Assembly (NCBI RefSeq): GCF_002078875.1
Contig: NC_034410.1
Coordinates: 35,667,506-35,731,505, forward strand
Direction of reading: 5' to 3'
Origin: Numida meleagris
Lineage: Eukaryota > Chordata > Aves > Galliformes > Numididae
DNA: 64,000 nt
The position numbers and the translations under genes were made by a program. Within the stretch, counting starts at the first letter, position 1; the number at the start of each line of letters is the position of its first letter. A model generated the notes under the pieces. The model had not been told where the DNA came from and did no database searches. It saw only the letters and a list, made by a program, of their open reading frames with translations. This document shows, in pieces, positions 49,801 through 60,941 of the stretch.

Positions 49801-52800
49801 TGCAGCTAAGACAGCTCTCTCTCTGTCTTTGCCACGGAGGAACTCACTTGGAGCTCTACAGTGAAGAAGATCGCCAACGCCTATAAAAGTAAACACTTCC
49901 TCAATTAGTTGTACATATACAGAAAATAGACATTTTTTAAAACACCGTTAGCATTTTCAAACACTCTGACACCCTGGTCTACAATTTTCATCCAAGTCCC
50001 CACTACAACACTGAAGGCAACATAGAGTGCAAGACGTTCAGTGTCCAGTTAACAAGTAAGTGTAGTTCATCTAACCCCATTCAATCGGGAATGTACATGC
50101 CCTATTTTCTGTATGTTAAGAATTAATTTTTGCTGTCATTCTGCCTTTTTTTGTTTGTTCAGTTCCTTCTGAAGTTCCTTGTAAGGCAAACATACGTATG
50201 CAAACAACATATTTCACTTATTACCCAACATAGTAAAGCAGGTACACAGGCTTATGCAGAATTTAAACAACGTTCTCTGGTCTTGACTAAAGTAAATAAA
50301 TAATGACTTTATAAATTTCAACTACTTAATTTTTTTTTGCTTAACTACTTGCAGCAATTTCCTTTGCTGCAATTTCCAAGTCATTAATAATTATACTAAA
50401 ATATCAAAAATTCCAACAATCGTTATTTGAATTGAGCAGCTTTCAAAATTTTGCCACACTGAAAATTAATGATTTTTTTTCCTCATTCTGTTTTCTTTCT
50501 CTCTATCAACTTCTATAGATTCCTATTTTTCCTCATTTATTGCTTGTTATTTTTACTCTTGTGAAAACGTACTGAAAAATCACTGTGAGGAAAGACACAT
50601 AATTGATGCAAATACCCACTTTTAGTTTGTCACTTAGATGTCAATATGAGTTTCTCACGCTCTTCTCTTCCTGCTTCAGATACAAAAGCTTAAAAAAATA
50701 CTAATTAAAAAATAATAATAACAAAAAGTTTCTTCATTTCTTCTCAAATTGCCCTTCCAAAACTTTAGTGTTACCCTTAGGATTTTATGAAAATTATATA
50801 CTATACAACTAACGGTAATTTCTTCAACATAGTTTCATCAACAAGGTAAGATTTTATTCTGCCACTGCAAGACTTACCACATTCATCTGGACGGAGTAAC
50901 ATTCCAAAGGTATGGTCTGCGGGAACATTCATTGTTTCTGCTATACTGTCAATTTGCACATTTCTTTGTTATTTGTCAAATAGTTTATCAATGGCTAAAA
51001 TAAACTGTAAGCTATTATTAAAGAAGCATGCTCACCTGTTATATAATTAGGAACTACATACACAGTTAACTTGAACTTTTTTCATTAGTACTCTACTTTA
51101 AAGTAATAACTGCAGAAAAGCATCCCATTATAAACATTTAGAAAATTCACTGCTAAACAGAACAAAACATAAACATTAATAATTGTGTGTGTTTGGAAAG
51201 GTAATAGGAAAAAGCATCCCAATGTTAACGTAAATTGTTTTTTTCTATAAAGATGATAGAAATGAAAGAGTGAGAAAAGATTTTACAGCATACCTGGCAG
51301 ATATTAATAATGTTTAGGACAAAACAGATCTCAATCTGAAAAAGTGGCTCCAAAACAAACTACTTTTGCCAACAGTGGAAAGATCTAATTACATTTGCTT
51401 TTTCTCGTGTAATGTTTTCTACAAAGTATTGCAACCAAGCAAATATGCATCTAGAAAACCTGATCCCATTTTTAATAGAAAATTAAGATGATGTTGATGA
51501 CTGTAAGAACTTATTTCTTAATTTGCAAAAGATGCAATGTTCATTCTATCCTTATGTTTAATAATTAAAACTTTGTTACATGAATTAGAAGTCTCCATCA
51601 AAATTGAAAAGAGAAGTAGTGCTTACTTTTGGAAAAAAAAAAAACTAACAAAAAAAACTGAAACACATAACCACAGAGATGGAAGAATGGTAATCTAAAT
51701 ACTACTGTACTACTATGAGCATTTTTCTCCTTTTCATACTACACGTGTCTTTGAGATGGTGTAAAATTCACAAAATGAAATGTCATTAGGTTATACCTTT
51801 CTTGTAGTATTAGCGCTGGATTTGAGCTTGCACTGCAACCTGTATTCCCTGACTGATCACACTGCCTCATACTGCTCACAATCTAAGTCTCTTTCACAGT
51901 AAGAACAGAAAGGACAAAGCATAAACCGGCTCTCCCTACAAAAAGGGAAACATGCTCACTCCCACTATGTACTATCAGCATAATCCTTCAGAGTCACTTT
52001 AAGCCTGTGATTTTGAATGCAAAATTAAATTTGGTACCGAAGTCAATAATGTTCTGGGTCCCCACATAGTTATAAAGAAATATCAAGCATCTGCAAAAAC
52101 AATCTTTGTATTCAGCAACCCCAGTTTAGTAGCACAGCTGGATCCTGACCACGCCATGCCTTAAGACTACCGCAGTTCACTATAAGCACTGTTTTGGGAA
52201 CTTAAAAAGTTGTTGCAGATCACCCAAGATTCATGAAGCACTGTAACAATATGATTAAGTACATGCTGCTAGATTATATTACAGTTTAGTTTCATGTCCT
52301 TTTCCAAGCGAATACAGATGGCCTCAAATAGATCAACAAATCCAGTGTTAGAGTAAGCAAAATGGTTGTTTCCAAACAATACATGAGACATTTTAGTCCT
52401 TTCAAATCTTCCTAAAAGCAAAAGGCTAAATAAATAAACACTTAAGTTCATGATATAGCCACAACGCAGCCTTCATTACTAACTTTCACACTGACTAGGG
52501 CAGGCAGAGTCCCTTCTTGTAATTGAGCACCACAGCAGAAGCTTTGAATACAGTTATATTGCTTATCTAAGACAGAAAAAGATATTAGGGGCTTCACAAA
52601 TGTGTATAAATTTTGTTCCTGGAAGCTATCTTTGCTTACTTACGGATCAAGGACTTTTCCAATCTGAGGCTGAAATTTTTCCTTGAAATCATCCATTCTT
52701 TTCGATACAGTTTTTGCTGCTCTTTTCCTATGAATTTTGAGAAAATTCTCAGTTGCTTAACAATATTCTACAACCGCTCAATAATATTAAAAAGTATATA

Positions 52801-55800
52801 TGCTAAAATGAAACAGCACCTTTTTGCAAGGGAAATAAAATTTAACAACTGAAAATTCTTATATTTCACAAATCAAAGCCATCTTCATGTAACACTAAGA
52901 AATGCCAAGTTTTGTGCTTTCATACTATAGCAGAACTGACTTGAATAAATTATTTTGAAAATTACTCCTTGCATTTTCTATTCAGTTCATCATATCTAAC
53001 AAACTGAACGATAGGATAGCAAGATATAAAATTATATTCAATATGAAGACCTTTTTAAAACTCATACTGCTAATTAACTACTTAACTCATTGCTACGTAC
53101 AATTGCCAATCATAGAGCCAATTTAAGGATTTGGATACATTTCGTCCATCTTCAAAGTGAGGGGTTTCTATTCCATACACATTAGACTTATTAAAGTTCG
53201 GTGAGTCATACTTCCTATTTATTGCTTCCCCTATTGAAGAAAGGAAAAAAAAAAAAGCATTTCAACTTGTTTAAAACACTTCATCAGGAGAGATATACAA
53301 AAAAAAAAAAGTATACTCATTCATTAGATAAAATAGTAAAGAAACAAAAGTAAATATCTCTTTATCATTTTCAATAAAAGACATGACATTTGTGTAACTC
53401 ACACAATACTTAAGTATTTAGGATTAATCTCACTATCAAAACAGAAGACAAAAGGCAACAAAAAAGCCACAAAAACTACTTGATTATAAAATAGCTGGAT
53501 GTCCACTATGCTTTTTATGTCCAAATAAAGGCTAAAGAAAATCCCAACAGAATTAATGAAAAAATACTAGGTTGCCTAATCGTGCAAACAAAACCACTTT
53601 ATAATGTCTGTATGTAAGCAGAAACAAATATCATTCAAAGTGTTATTTGTTAAAAGTTAATACTAAGAGGAAAAAATATTTTGACCTGCTGCACTTTCAG
53701 ATATATTCTTCCTATACTGCATGGAACTTCTATGTTTTGTTCAAAACTGGAGCATATAGTTGATTTTTTTCCCCTTGTACATAAAGACAGTTTATGTTCC
53801 TGCTACTCAGTTTGTCTGCTCTTGTCTTGATTTCTCCATGGTCTTGTGGATAGAAGTTGTAAAGGAGGCAGAAACAGATAATTCCACTAAAACACCGAAT
53901 AAAGTTGTGGAGAAGAGGAAATAAAAATACCTGTTTGGCCAATTTATAGCAACAGTGCCATATTCTGCAAGAGCAGAATTTCTCAGTGAGAGACCGTAGT
54001 ACTATAACTTCACTTCTCCAAAACAGCCTCCATATGAAATCATTCATTATTACAACTGAAATACCTGTTTCACGGTTTCTTACATTCTGGGCCAACACCT
54101 ACTAAATTATTGGTACTAGCACAACAGGCAACTTTATTGTAATGCCAATTTTATAGACCAGCAACATAAGCTTTACAGTGTAAGTGGAAAAGATGGACAT
54201 GGGAAAAACAGAAGTAGTTGCATAACAAATGTATGTGCTGCATATTTGTCAGTGTGTTCCTGTGTAGACCTATGAGATAAACGATAACTATTACGGACCA
54301 CTTCAAATAAATATAGTCCCTGAAGTCTGAAGCAGTGTAGGTACAGCTCACTGGAAGAGTATAAACCAAGACTGTGGGACAGACTCACAGGCACTATGCT
54401 TCAGGCTGAGGAATTTGCTTTTCAGAGTGCAGACAGCATGCTGAAATTCTTTGTAGTAGCCAGAGCTTGATGCTGAGCTCCTATCAGAAGACTACAGGAC
54501 CTGAAGTTTTGTACTGATTCTTATTAAACACAGAAACCAGAAGAAAAAGTACTGGAATGGGCTGGGATCACAGTATATGTCTCTGAGCCTGAGACTGCTC
54601 TCAGTGGCAAGGATAATGCCAAAGTCACTAAGCAACCAGAGCATCTACATGTTTCTGCATTCTTGGGGATACTGTGTTCCAAATAGCTCCCAAAATAAAT
54701 GAGTCTTTCAGCACCTTCATTAAGCTCTCATACTGCCTAACACACTGACAATGAACCTACAATTCTGGAAATGGGTACAATTCTTTCAGTTGCATATCTG
54801 ATTTTTTTTTTTTTTTGCACCATTACCTTTAAAAATGATTTATATTCTATTATATTAAAAAAGAAATAAACAGTAATTGCTTGCATCTCAAAAATAATGT
54901 GTGATATGTTTTGAAGACACAATGAGGTACACATTTATATTGGCCATCTTATGTTGCTTCTTACTAGCCTTTGAACACACTGGAAAAATAATCATTGTAA
55001 GCCTACCGGAATAATAATCATTGTATGACACAACATACAAATCATGTCCTTCTCTGGCTTCTTTATCTACTTCCTCAAAAGTTTTTGGAGGATTTATAAG
55101 CTCTCCAGCTGACTTATCTGAAAAATAAAGAACATATGTATGAGTTTATTGTTTTTTTGTTTTCAAATTTGAAAAAGTATTTGTTGGAGAAGATGCTAAT
55201 ACTGTGGAAATACGATATTTTTCATCAAACTTCCAGAAAAATCAATAAAATCAATAGGAATCTTATAACATGATAGCATGAGCATAGGGCAAGAATCACA
55301 GAAACTGAGATGAACATATCTGTTGCAAAGGGACTACATGGTCAACACATATGTGGTCTGCTCACATCTATGGAGGAAAGATGGACAGATCAAGGTAATA
55401 TATTATACATAGCAAAAAGTCCTACTAGTTACAAAATGTTCTCAGATGTGATGTTCATCACAACTGAAAAATATGAGTACATTTTTATGCATTTCAATAT
55501 CTCTTATAATGACTTTTCTGTTAAACCAGAATTGTTGGAAGCATACAATTAATGCTAAATATTGAATTGCAGATTATCTTGTATTTACAAGAAGTATGTT
55601 TTAGCATTACTTTTTCCTACCTTGGATAATTTTTGTTCCAAATGTGGTATTAGTTATATCCAAGCCCTGAGGTAACATAGCAGATTGATCATGTGATCTG
55701 CCCAATGGTGCTTCACGATTACTAAAGTAGATTGCTTCTTTTCTGTCTTGTATTTTTTGTTGAAAATCAGTTTTAGGAAGTGGATTTACCAAGGAAACTA

Positions 55801-58800
55801 CCTAAAGATGTCACAAACAACACAAGAGGCAAAAAAACAAGCAAATTTTAATCATTCACACATCAGTATGGCTACACCCTCACATCCACAAAAACAGGAG
55901 ATTGATAGCAAGTGTTCTAATGACATCTTAGATTATTAGACTCATAATTCTATCTAACAAGTTGTAATACAGAACTGTACTGTTAGATTATATTAATTAT
56001 CATTAATATATAATATTAATTAATATTCAATGCTATGCTAAATCTCCAGCAAAATAAAACACAGACTCTAAGACAGAACTTTTTAATTTTATACAAGCTT
56101 TTTCACTTGCTGATAAACAAAATTTCAGACTGCAATTTTTCTGCTCTTAATGTACATTAGAAACCATTGTCAAATTACAATATGACCAAACAGAAGTGTG
56201 AAAATGATATAGCTATAACACGTTTTGAACAAAGTCTCCTAGTGCTTGTGAGGAAAGACATCTGTTGTCTAGTGGTTAAGCCTGTTCTCTAAACATCTAC
56301 TCCCAATTCTGCCTCTGCAGAATTTGTAATATATAGACTGATATTGCAATCCAAAAGAAAATACCAACAGAAAGGACTTCAGGAGGGTTTCTCAAAGCTT
56401 AGCACTAAGTTGGACAAAGTGTCTTCCCAGTAGGCGTGGGTCAACAGAAATTATTTGTAAGCTTAGGTCAACACAGGGAGAAAAATAAAATCTCAATAAA
56501 GTAAAAAGGTTCAAAAAATGTCAAAACAGAGTACTTTGATCTCTCAAATCATTCAATTTTTCAGTCTGCCCATCAAAATAAGTGGGACCTTATAGAGGGT
56601 TTATTATTAAATATTTGGTAAATGTTATATAAATATATATTGGACAGGAGGAAGAAAAAAGCAGTAGTAGATATAATACGCCAAATCCATGCTTAGAATT
56701 AACTCACTGACTCCAACTCTTCCTCCACTCAACATTTAATTAATAATGCAAAGTAAAACAGTCTTCCACAGATAATACAGACGAAACGAGTCAATCTATT
56801 CAATGTAAAACTTCTAAGGTGGTACAGTAAGAATCTAATTTTTTTTTTTTTCATATTGGATATACCTAATGAATGTCCTACTCAGTATCCTCAAATACCA
56901 GGTCTTAGGTTTTGCAACCTGGAGACTGAGCCTATAAGGTGACCTGAACTATTTTTGCCTAAGCTTCTTCATTTGTTAAATTGAAAACTGTTAATTTACA
57001 AGCCCTGCTGACAAGACACACCAGCAAGGGTTATTTACTAACAAACTGCTACTTTCAGAAATTTGAATATTATCTGATAAAATTACGAAGAGCTCTTCAG
57101 TTGTTCGATTACATCTTACAAAAATAATTTCTGAATAATACACACTAAATAGACTGACATGTCCAAAATAGCACTTTTTAGCTAACAAAATCATTTACAA
57201 CTCAAAAGTAGGAAAGAAGACATAAAAATTTGCTGAACGTTCTCTGATAATGGTCCTCTTGCTAAGAGCTCAACAAGTTTTGTGTGTGTATTTAGAAAAG
57301 AGGAAGGCAGTAATATTTGTGAGCAGAAGACAGTTAAATGTTGAAATGCAATGAATAATTCATTACTCATTAAAAAAGGTATTTGATAAAAGTCAGTGAA
57401 GTTCAACTGTTTCCCTATTTCAATCAAGCTAACTAAATCCTACAAACAGACATCAGCATTCAGACAATCCAAACAGCAGTGAAATGCTCAATGAAATCAC
57501 TCAGCTATGATGTTATCTCCAACCATGAAGGAATCAGTTGCATTTATTAAGTATATTCTTAAGCAGTTCATTCTCAAACAAAAGCAAAGAAGTCACACTC
57601 TTACAGCAACTGAAGAACCTGATGTTATGCCGTGTGTCAAGTGAGCTGCAATGTCAGGATCATCTGCTCTGCTGTAGAATATTCTTTTAGCACCAGGAGC
57701 TGGATTTGTCGTATTTCGAAACTTTTTCACAATAGCTGGAGTAACAGGCTATATTTAAGGCAAAGAAAATAACTATTTTACAGAAGATATCCATAATACA
57801 ATAACAAAAAGAAAATGTACTGCAACCAATTCAGTGTGATTCCACACATGTAAGAGCAAAATAGAAAGATGTTTTAGGACTATAACACACGCCTGCATTG
57901 CTGCAGATGCTGATATTCTGAACAAAAAGTCAACACAACCCAGTCAAAATTTAATCAAATCACCAACAGAAGTCAGGAGAGAGTATCTAAGCTTCACCTT
58001 TCTGGCTTAGGCTTTAAAATGGATAAGAGCTTCCTTACATATGTTACATTTACCAACTTAAGAAATGTTTAACTTAATCTACAACAATTCCCCCATCAAA
58101 TAAGCAATTTCAGAAATTACTTCAACCATTGTCTTGTTGTGGTTTTTTTTATGCACTCATTTAAAGTGGGAGCTGTCAGTGAAGGGATGCAGTCTCTAAC
58201 TCTTCAGGGAGATTGAGAAGGGAGTATGGGGAACACAACTCTAACAGGGCATCCTTGATGAAGGAGAAAGTCCTCCATCAGAAGCCAGAACTCCACAAAA
58301 TAATCACTGTATTTGTATCAACAGAGAAAAACTGTGTAAAACAATCCTCTTTAATCCTACTTAAGAGAGTATGATGAATTTTGTAAAACATGCAGACAGA
58401 AAAAAAAAGAAATTGGAAACTTTTACATTCCTGCCAGCTATTTTCTGTGATCCCTTGAAACAATCGGTACTAACAGAAAATATATATATATATGAAATCA
58501 GTAGTTTCTAAAGACAATGGCTCCATAAAAATAAGACCGTGGTTTCACTGATGTTCTTTATTTTAAAAAACATCGTAAGGTAGGAAAAGTAACAGATTTA
58601 GGGCCTGGCTGAGAGCATAGTCACTAACATGAAGTTATACAGAAGCTTAAAAGCGACCATCTCAAAAGCATACTCACCCTGGGTAAAGCTTCAGTGAGGC
58701 AACGTGCAGCTGTATCACCAGTTGGAAACAACTTCCCAGCCTAAGCAACACAACCGAAAAACAAGGTGTAACCAAGCCAAACACTCCAACATCTCCTACA

Positions 58801-59030
58801 AGATGCTGGCTAATTGTCCCCACTCTGTTAAAAAGGAGCCCCTCACTTTATTTTGGAGGTGAGGCAGGACTGCAGTGAGAGGAGCCCACTGGCCCCACCA
58901 GCTGCCCCTGCTCCAGCCCCACGGACAGACTATGACCTTAATAAGGCAGGCAGGCAGCACTCACAGCGGAGATGTGGGGAAATCTGTCTGTGAAACTCCC
59001 CTGGTAGACAGGCCGCGGTGGGCCCGCCAT
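40659..59030 (-). CDS. EFHB: EF-hand domain-containing family member B (CFAP21)
   Basis: EFHB/CFAP21 is a calcium-binding microtubule inner protein of ciliary doublet A-tubules; it has also been linked to STIM1-dependent calcium entry. I place 13 coding exons (5' to 3': 59030-58965, 58740-58678, 57748-57605, 55801-55621, 55117-55007, 53230-53101, 52727-52644, 50945-50878, 49880-49726, 48923-48716, 46437-46234, 44149-43968, 40823-40659), all with GT/AG borders and matching phases: 586 codons plus TAA. The N-terminal half has repeated blocks ([35 protein letters not shown]). EF loops lie at residues 333-344 ([12 protein letters not shown]; Asp instead of Glu at position 12) and 369-380 ([12 protein letters not shown]). 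The human protein is about 830 residues, so this N-terminus is short; an in-frame upstream ATG at 59114 would add 28 residues. Introns carry CR1 copies, a solo LTR and a twin repeat, and otherwise nothing I recognise. Confidence 0.93.
42503..43007 (-). mobile_element. CR1 LINE, left part of an interrupted copy
   Basis: Begins with GAATCACAGAATCACAGG (reverse of the CR1 3' end) and runs into ORF2 until about 43,007 (GCAGTACTCCAGAT), where a plus-strand CR1 begins. The same minus-strand copy resumes at about 43,427. Located in EFHB intron 12. Confidence 0.9.
43008..43426 (+). mobile_element. CR1 LINE nested in another CR1
   Basis: Plus-strand 3' portion, from AAAAGATGGAATACCTCCCC to GATTCTATGATTCTGTG, covering late ORF2 and the 3' UTR. 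It sits inside the minus-strand copy 42,503-43,650, so it inserted later. Confidence 0.9.
43427..43650 (-). mobile_element. CR1 LINE, right part of the interrupted copy
   Basis: Continues the minus-strand copy from TGGTCTCACCAGGGCAGAG; it encodes [22 protein letters not shown] and [14 protein letters not shown] in frame (within 43200-43589), the CR1 ORF2 C-terminal third. Confidence 0.9.
43968..44149 (-). CDS. EFHB: EFHB coding exon 12
   Basis: [51 protein letters not shown]; acceptor TTTCCACAG, donor GTATAG. The G-VPT-RSD--AP--RR block is well conserved in EFHB. Confidence 0.93.
44409..44413. repeat. Target-site duplication TCTTC, left copy
   Basis: TCTTC abuts the LTR start; the identical TCTTC is at 44951-44955. 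Confidence 0.82.
44414..44950 (+). mobile_element. Solo LTR in an EFHB intron, with assembly gap
   Basis: Same family as the LTR at 60,446: starts TGTCATGGTTTTGTGATTTT, has a TATAAAA box, and continues after the gap with the ATTGTTGCCGCTGTTC block. It ends at GCCCGTAAACA, about seven bases short of the end seen in the sister copy, yet directly followed by the second TCTTC. Positions 44,624-44,768 are N, so its true length is unknown. Confidence 0.85.
44624..44768. other. Assembly gap (145 N)
   Basis: A run of 145 N inside the solo LTR. The sister LTR has about 120 bp between the same flanking blocks, so the gap size may be only an estimate. Confidence 0.98.
44983..46033 (-). mobile_element. 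CR1 LINE, 3' portion
   Basis: Starts with the reverse of the CR1 3' UTR (AATGATTTGAGTTGAAAAGGACC). Inside, on the minus strand, [14 protein letters not shown] and VTSSV-W--VLGPIFF are degenerate reverse-transcriptase blocks (the catalytic FVDD-type motif region). It ends at about 46,033 near the CAAATGCTTTGTACATC block. Broken by frameshifts; lies in EFHB intron 11. Confidence 0.92.
46234..46437 (-). CDS. EFHB: EFHB coding exon 11
   Basis: [46 protein letters not shown]; acceptor TTCTTAACAG, donor GTAAGT. Confidence 0.93.
46600..48150 (+). mobile_element. CR1 LINE, long 3' portion with reverse transcriptase
   Basis: The best preserved CR1 here. It encodes [20 protein letters not shown] and [20 protein letters not shown], then [39 protein letters not shown] and [12 protein letters not shown] (RT palm), [13 protein letters not shown], and finally [20 protein letters not shown]. 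It ends with CCATTCTATGATGCTATGAT. Several frame breaks, so it is inactive. In an EFHB intron, antisense to the gene. Confidence 0.95.
48262..48460 (+). repeat. Unclassified ~195 bp repeat, copy 1
   Basis: From CTATACTG through TTTTGTTCAAAACTGGAGC and GATTTCTCCATGGTCTTG to AATAAAGT. Almost identical to 53,712-53,907 in the same orientation (roughly 95% by eye). It matches no bird repeat family I know. A CR1 3' end is attached directly at its right side. Confidence 0.85.
48461..48523 (+). mobile_element. Very short CR1 3' end
   Basis: GGTTTGGAACTAGGTGATC then AAGGTCCCTTCCAACC and ATATGATCCTATGA: only the last ~60 bp of a CR1, a heavily 5'-truncated insertion right next to repeat copy 1. Confidence 0.85.
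48716..48923 (-). CDS. EFHB: EFHB coding exon 10 (both EF-hands)
   Basis: Begins [11 protein letters not shown], completing EF-loop 1, and contains [15 protein letters not shown]-loop 2. Acceptor TATAATAG, donor GTAGGT; 208 bp. Confidence 0.95.
49726..49880 (-). CDS. EFHB: EFHB coding exon 9
   Basis: [39 protein letters not shown], ending at the first two residues (DK) of EF-loop 1; donor GTTAGT. Confidence 0.93.
50878..50945 (-). CDS. EFHB: EFHB coding exon 8
   Basis: Acceptor TTGACAG chosen because only it keeps the frame ([19 protein letters not shown]); donor GTAAGT. Two other AGs within 8 bases break the frame. Confidence 0.88.
52644..52727 (-). CDS. EFHB: EFHB coding exon 7
   Basis: [26 protein letters not shown]; acceptor AATTCATAG, donor GTAAGT; 84 bp. 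Confidence 0.92.
53101..53230 (-). CDS. EFHB: EFHB coding exon 6
   Basis: [38 protein letters not shown]; acceptor TTCTTCAATAG, donor GTACGT. Confidence 0.92.
53712..53907 (+). repeat. Unclassified ~195 bp repeat, copy 2
   Basis: Same element as 48,262-48,460, in a different EFHB intron 5.45 kb away. It ends at AATAAAGT and then continues into unrelated sequence. No CR1 tail on this copy. Confidence 0.85.
55007..55117 (-). CDS. EFHB: EFHB coding exon 5
   Basis: [19 protein letters not shown], then [13 protein letters not shown]; acceptor TATTTTTCAG, donor GTAGGC; the N-P-P-K-T block echoes the one in exon 4. Confidence 0.92.
55122..55620. other. EFHB intron 4, nothing else seen
   Basis: No element recognised; a plus-strand frame at 55310-55552 is open (80 codons) but antisense to EFHB and unassigned. 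Confidence 0.5.
55621..55801 (-). CDS. EFHB: EFHB coding exon 4
   Basis: [19 protein letters not shown]..., [16 protein letters not shown]..., [15 protein letters not shown]; donor GTAGGA. The acceptor is either of two AGs four bases apart; the one used here keeps phase 0 with exon 3. Confidence 0.92.
57605..57748 (-). CDS. EFHB: EFHB coding exon 3
   Basis: 48 codons in phase 0, beginning [18 protein letters not shown] and containing [15 protein letters not shown]; donor GTAAGA. Confidence 0.93.
58678..58740 (-). CDS. EFHB: EFHB coding exon 2
   Basis: 21 codons, [20 protein letters not shown]; acceptor TTGCTTAG, donor GTGAGT. The [13 protein letters not shown] block is conserved in EFHB. 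Confidence 0.9.
58965..59030 (-). CDS. EFHB: EFHB coding exon 1
   Basis: [20 protein letters not shown]..., donor GTGAGT, strong start context (GCGCCATGG). The frame is open further upstream to a second good start at 59112-59114, so the start is not settled. Confidence 0.75.
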
Positions 59031-59170
59031 GGCGCAAGCGGGGCGGTTTACCCACTGGCCTGGTAACGGTCGTGCCCTGGGTGGCACCACCAGCTTGTGC
59101 CACACCTCTCCCATGGCCAGCACCTGCAGAGGGCCTCCTAGCCCCAGCCCCTCCGGGGAAGGCTAATACA
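59031..59170 (-). promoter_or_regulatory. EFHB: GC-rich 5' region of EFHB (putative promoter/5' UTR)
   Basis: A local GC-rich patch in otherwise AT-rich DNA, with a GGGGCGG GC box at about 59,039-59,045 just upstream of the ATG at 59030, and a GTTACC X-box-like half site at 59,062-59,067 (minus). If the upstream ATG (59,114) is the true start, part of this is coding. An in-frame stop lies just beyond, near 59,168. Confidence 0.45.
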
Positions 59171-60440
59171 AGTATCAAACTTGCCCTGTGGAAACAGATA
59201 CAGATTATTTCAGAAAGGCATCTTAGGTAAGGCAGATCAAGTTTCACTGCTGTTTAAAAGCTCCTCTGCTTCCAGAAAGGCTGTTTTCCTCTCAGGCAAC
59301 ACTTAGTACCCAGTAAAACATCTATATTTAGTAGCATCCTGTTCCATTCTCTATCCCCCTATAATGGCAAAACCAATTTTAGGTAAACGTACAGACCTTA
59401 CCTGTAATTAATTAACAAACATTACCAGCTGTTGCCATTTTAGTCACAGCTCTAACATTTGTTTGATAAAGATTTTAAATGAATGCTGAGCTCTAAGGAG
59501 CCTGTCCTACAAAGGGCAGATCAGAGGCTGGCTATGCCTCCTCTGGGGTGAACAGCCTGCCTGGATGCCTGGCTACCTATCCAGCGATGCACGTCCATGG
59601 TGTGATATGTGAGAATGTGAGAACACAGCCTAATCTTCTCCAAGTAACATATGTTCTCTTCAGCCCTAATTTAGCTGTGGCCATTGCTGGTGTCCTCTTT
59701 CAAGAGTAGGTATGTTTCTTTACTGTAAGAATGACTGTACAGAGCCTGTAATGTAGAACAGATATGACCACTTGGCAAATAAACTTCAGAAAATTCTTAA
59801 AATGTTTGGTTCGCTTATACTTTCTTCAAACATTTTTGTTGCAAATTTTAAGTTTAAAGTGTTCCTGCCAAATTATATAATGATTTCCTGTAATTCATTA
59901 AATTAAAAAAAAAAAAAAGATGAAGTTATGCCTTAATGTGCAACCTGTTCCTCTGTCAGATACAACTTCCATCTAGTAAAGGTCAAATTGTGATTTGAAT
60001 AAACCTGCAAGTGTTAGAAATGAGGGATGAATTTTATCTGATCAAAAGGAGCAACTGGGCGAGGATAAAGCTGTCAGCAAAAGACGGAACAACTTATTCA
60101 GGGAAAGAACAAAGCATAATATCACAAAAACTATACAGTAAAATGAGCATATAGAAAAAAGCTGAAACCAGGACTTAAACGTTTATTGTTTTGTGTGTTT
60201 GTAGTTCTACTTAGCTTGTACTCAAGGTTTTACCGCTTTGTACATTGCTACCTCTGATTTATTTTATTTTACAGTGTTTTTCCCCAGCAGGTGGCCACAC
60301 TTTCTAACTGAAAGAATCCCTTCAGCTTTGCTGGAGAGGGTTGCATTAAAGGTGGAAAAATAGTGCCTGGCAATGTGAAAGCGATACCTATTGCAGAAAC
60401 AAGTAGAGAAGTCCACAGTTTTTTTCTGTTTTGTCCCTGT
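59171..60440. other. Intergenic DNA upstream of EFHB, nothing identified
   Basis: No exon recognised. In mammals RAB5A lies next to EFHB here in opposite orientation; I see no RAB5A coding exon in this window. Confidence 0.5.
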
Positions 60441-60445
60441 GTTTT
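60441..60445. repeat. Target-site duplication GTTTT, left copy
   Basis: GTTTT directly before the LTR and again at 60,942-60,946. Confidence 0.8.
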
Positions 60446-60941
60446 TGTCATGGTTTTGTGATTTTCGGTTATTGGTATTCCACATCATAACATCATGTAG
60501 TGGATATACCTGGTTCTCAGAAGAGAAGGACTACTACAGTCCCCACGGTACTTTGCTCCTTTGTTACCATTTTCCAGCCGGAGGGAAAAGATAGAAGCTC
60601 GCAGTATAAAAACTTGCAGATCACGAGACCTCGTCTCTTTTTCCGCCGTCTCTCGTCTTGGCAGCACCTCGCTCTCCAGCCATCTTATTGTCGGTAGTAG
60701 AGTAAGGCCTACCTTGATTTTGGGACATTCTCTCTCTCTGTATTGGATTTATCAGCTTAAATTGTAATTATATTGTATTATAGTGTGTTGTTTTGCATTC
60801 TGATATTTTATTTAGTAAATTAGTTTGTTTCTCCTCAGATTGTTGCCGCTGTTCTTTGCTCTCAGGGCCATCTCCGTGGGCCCTTGGGTCCCCCGTCCCC
60901 TTTGTCACGGAATCGGGCCTAACGCCCATAAACCGCTGACA
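60446..60941 (+). mobile_element. Solo LTR (most complete copy of the family)
   Basis: 496 bp, TG...CA ends (TGTCATGG / CCGCTGACA), TATAAAA at 60,605-60,611, and 5-bp target duplication GTTTT. No internal retroviral sequence. Highly similar to the other two copies; the three differ by scattered substitutions and small indels near the 3' end (a GGGGAAAAGG-type stretch present in the 20.8 kb copy is absent here). Confidence 0.92.

Noticed and set aside
56260..56300. tRNA- or SINE-like GTGGTTAAGCC string
   Set aside because: No matching A/B box pair or cloverleaf; chance resemblance.
59061..59068. RFX X-box for a ciliary gene
   Set aside because: Only one half-site (GTTACC) fits; the second half does not match the consensus.
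58930..59247. 105-codon minus-strand frame overlapping EFHB exon 1
   Set aside because: Different frame from EFHB; the EFHB frame is supported by the splice phase and conserved residues.
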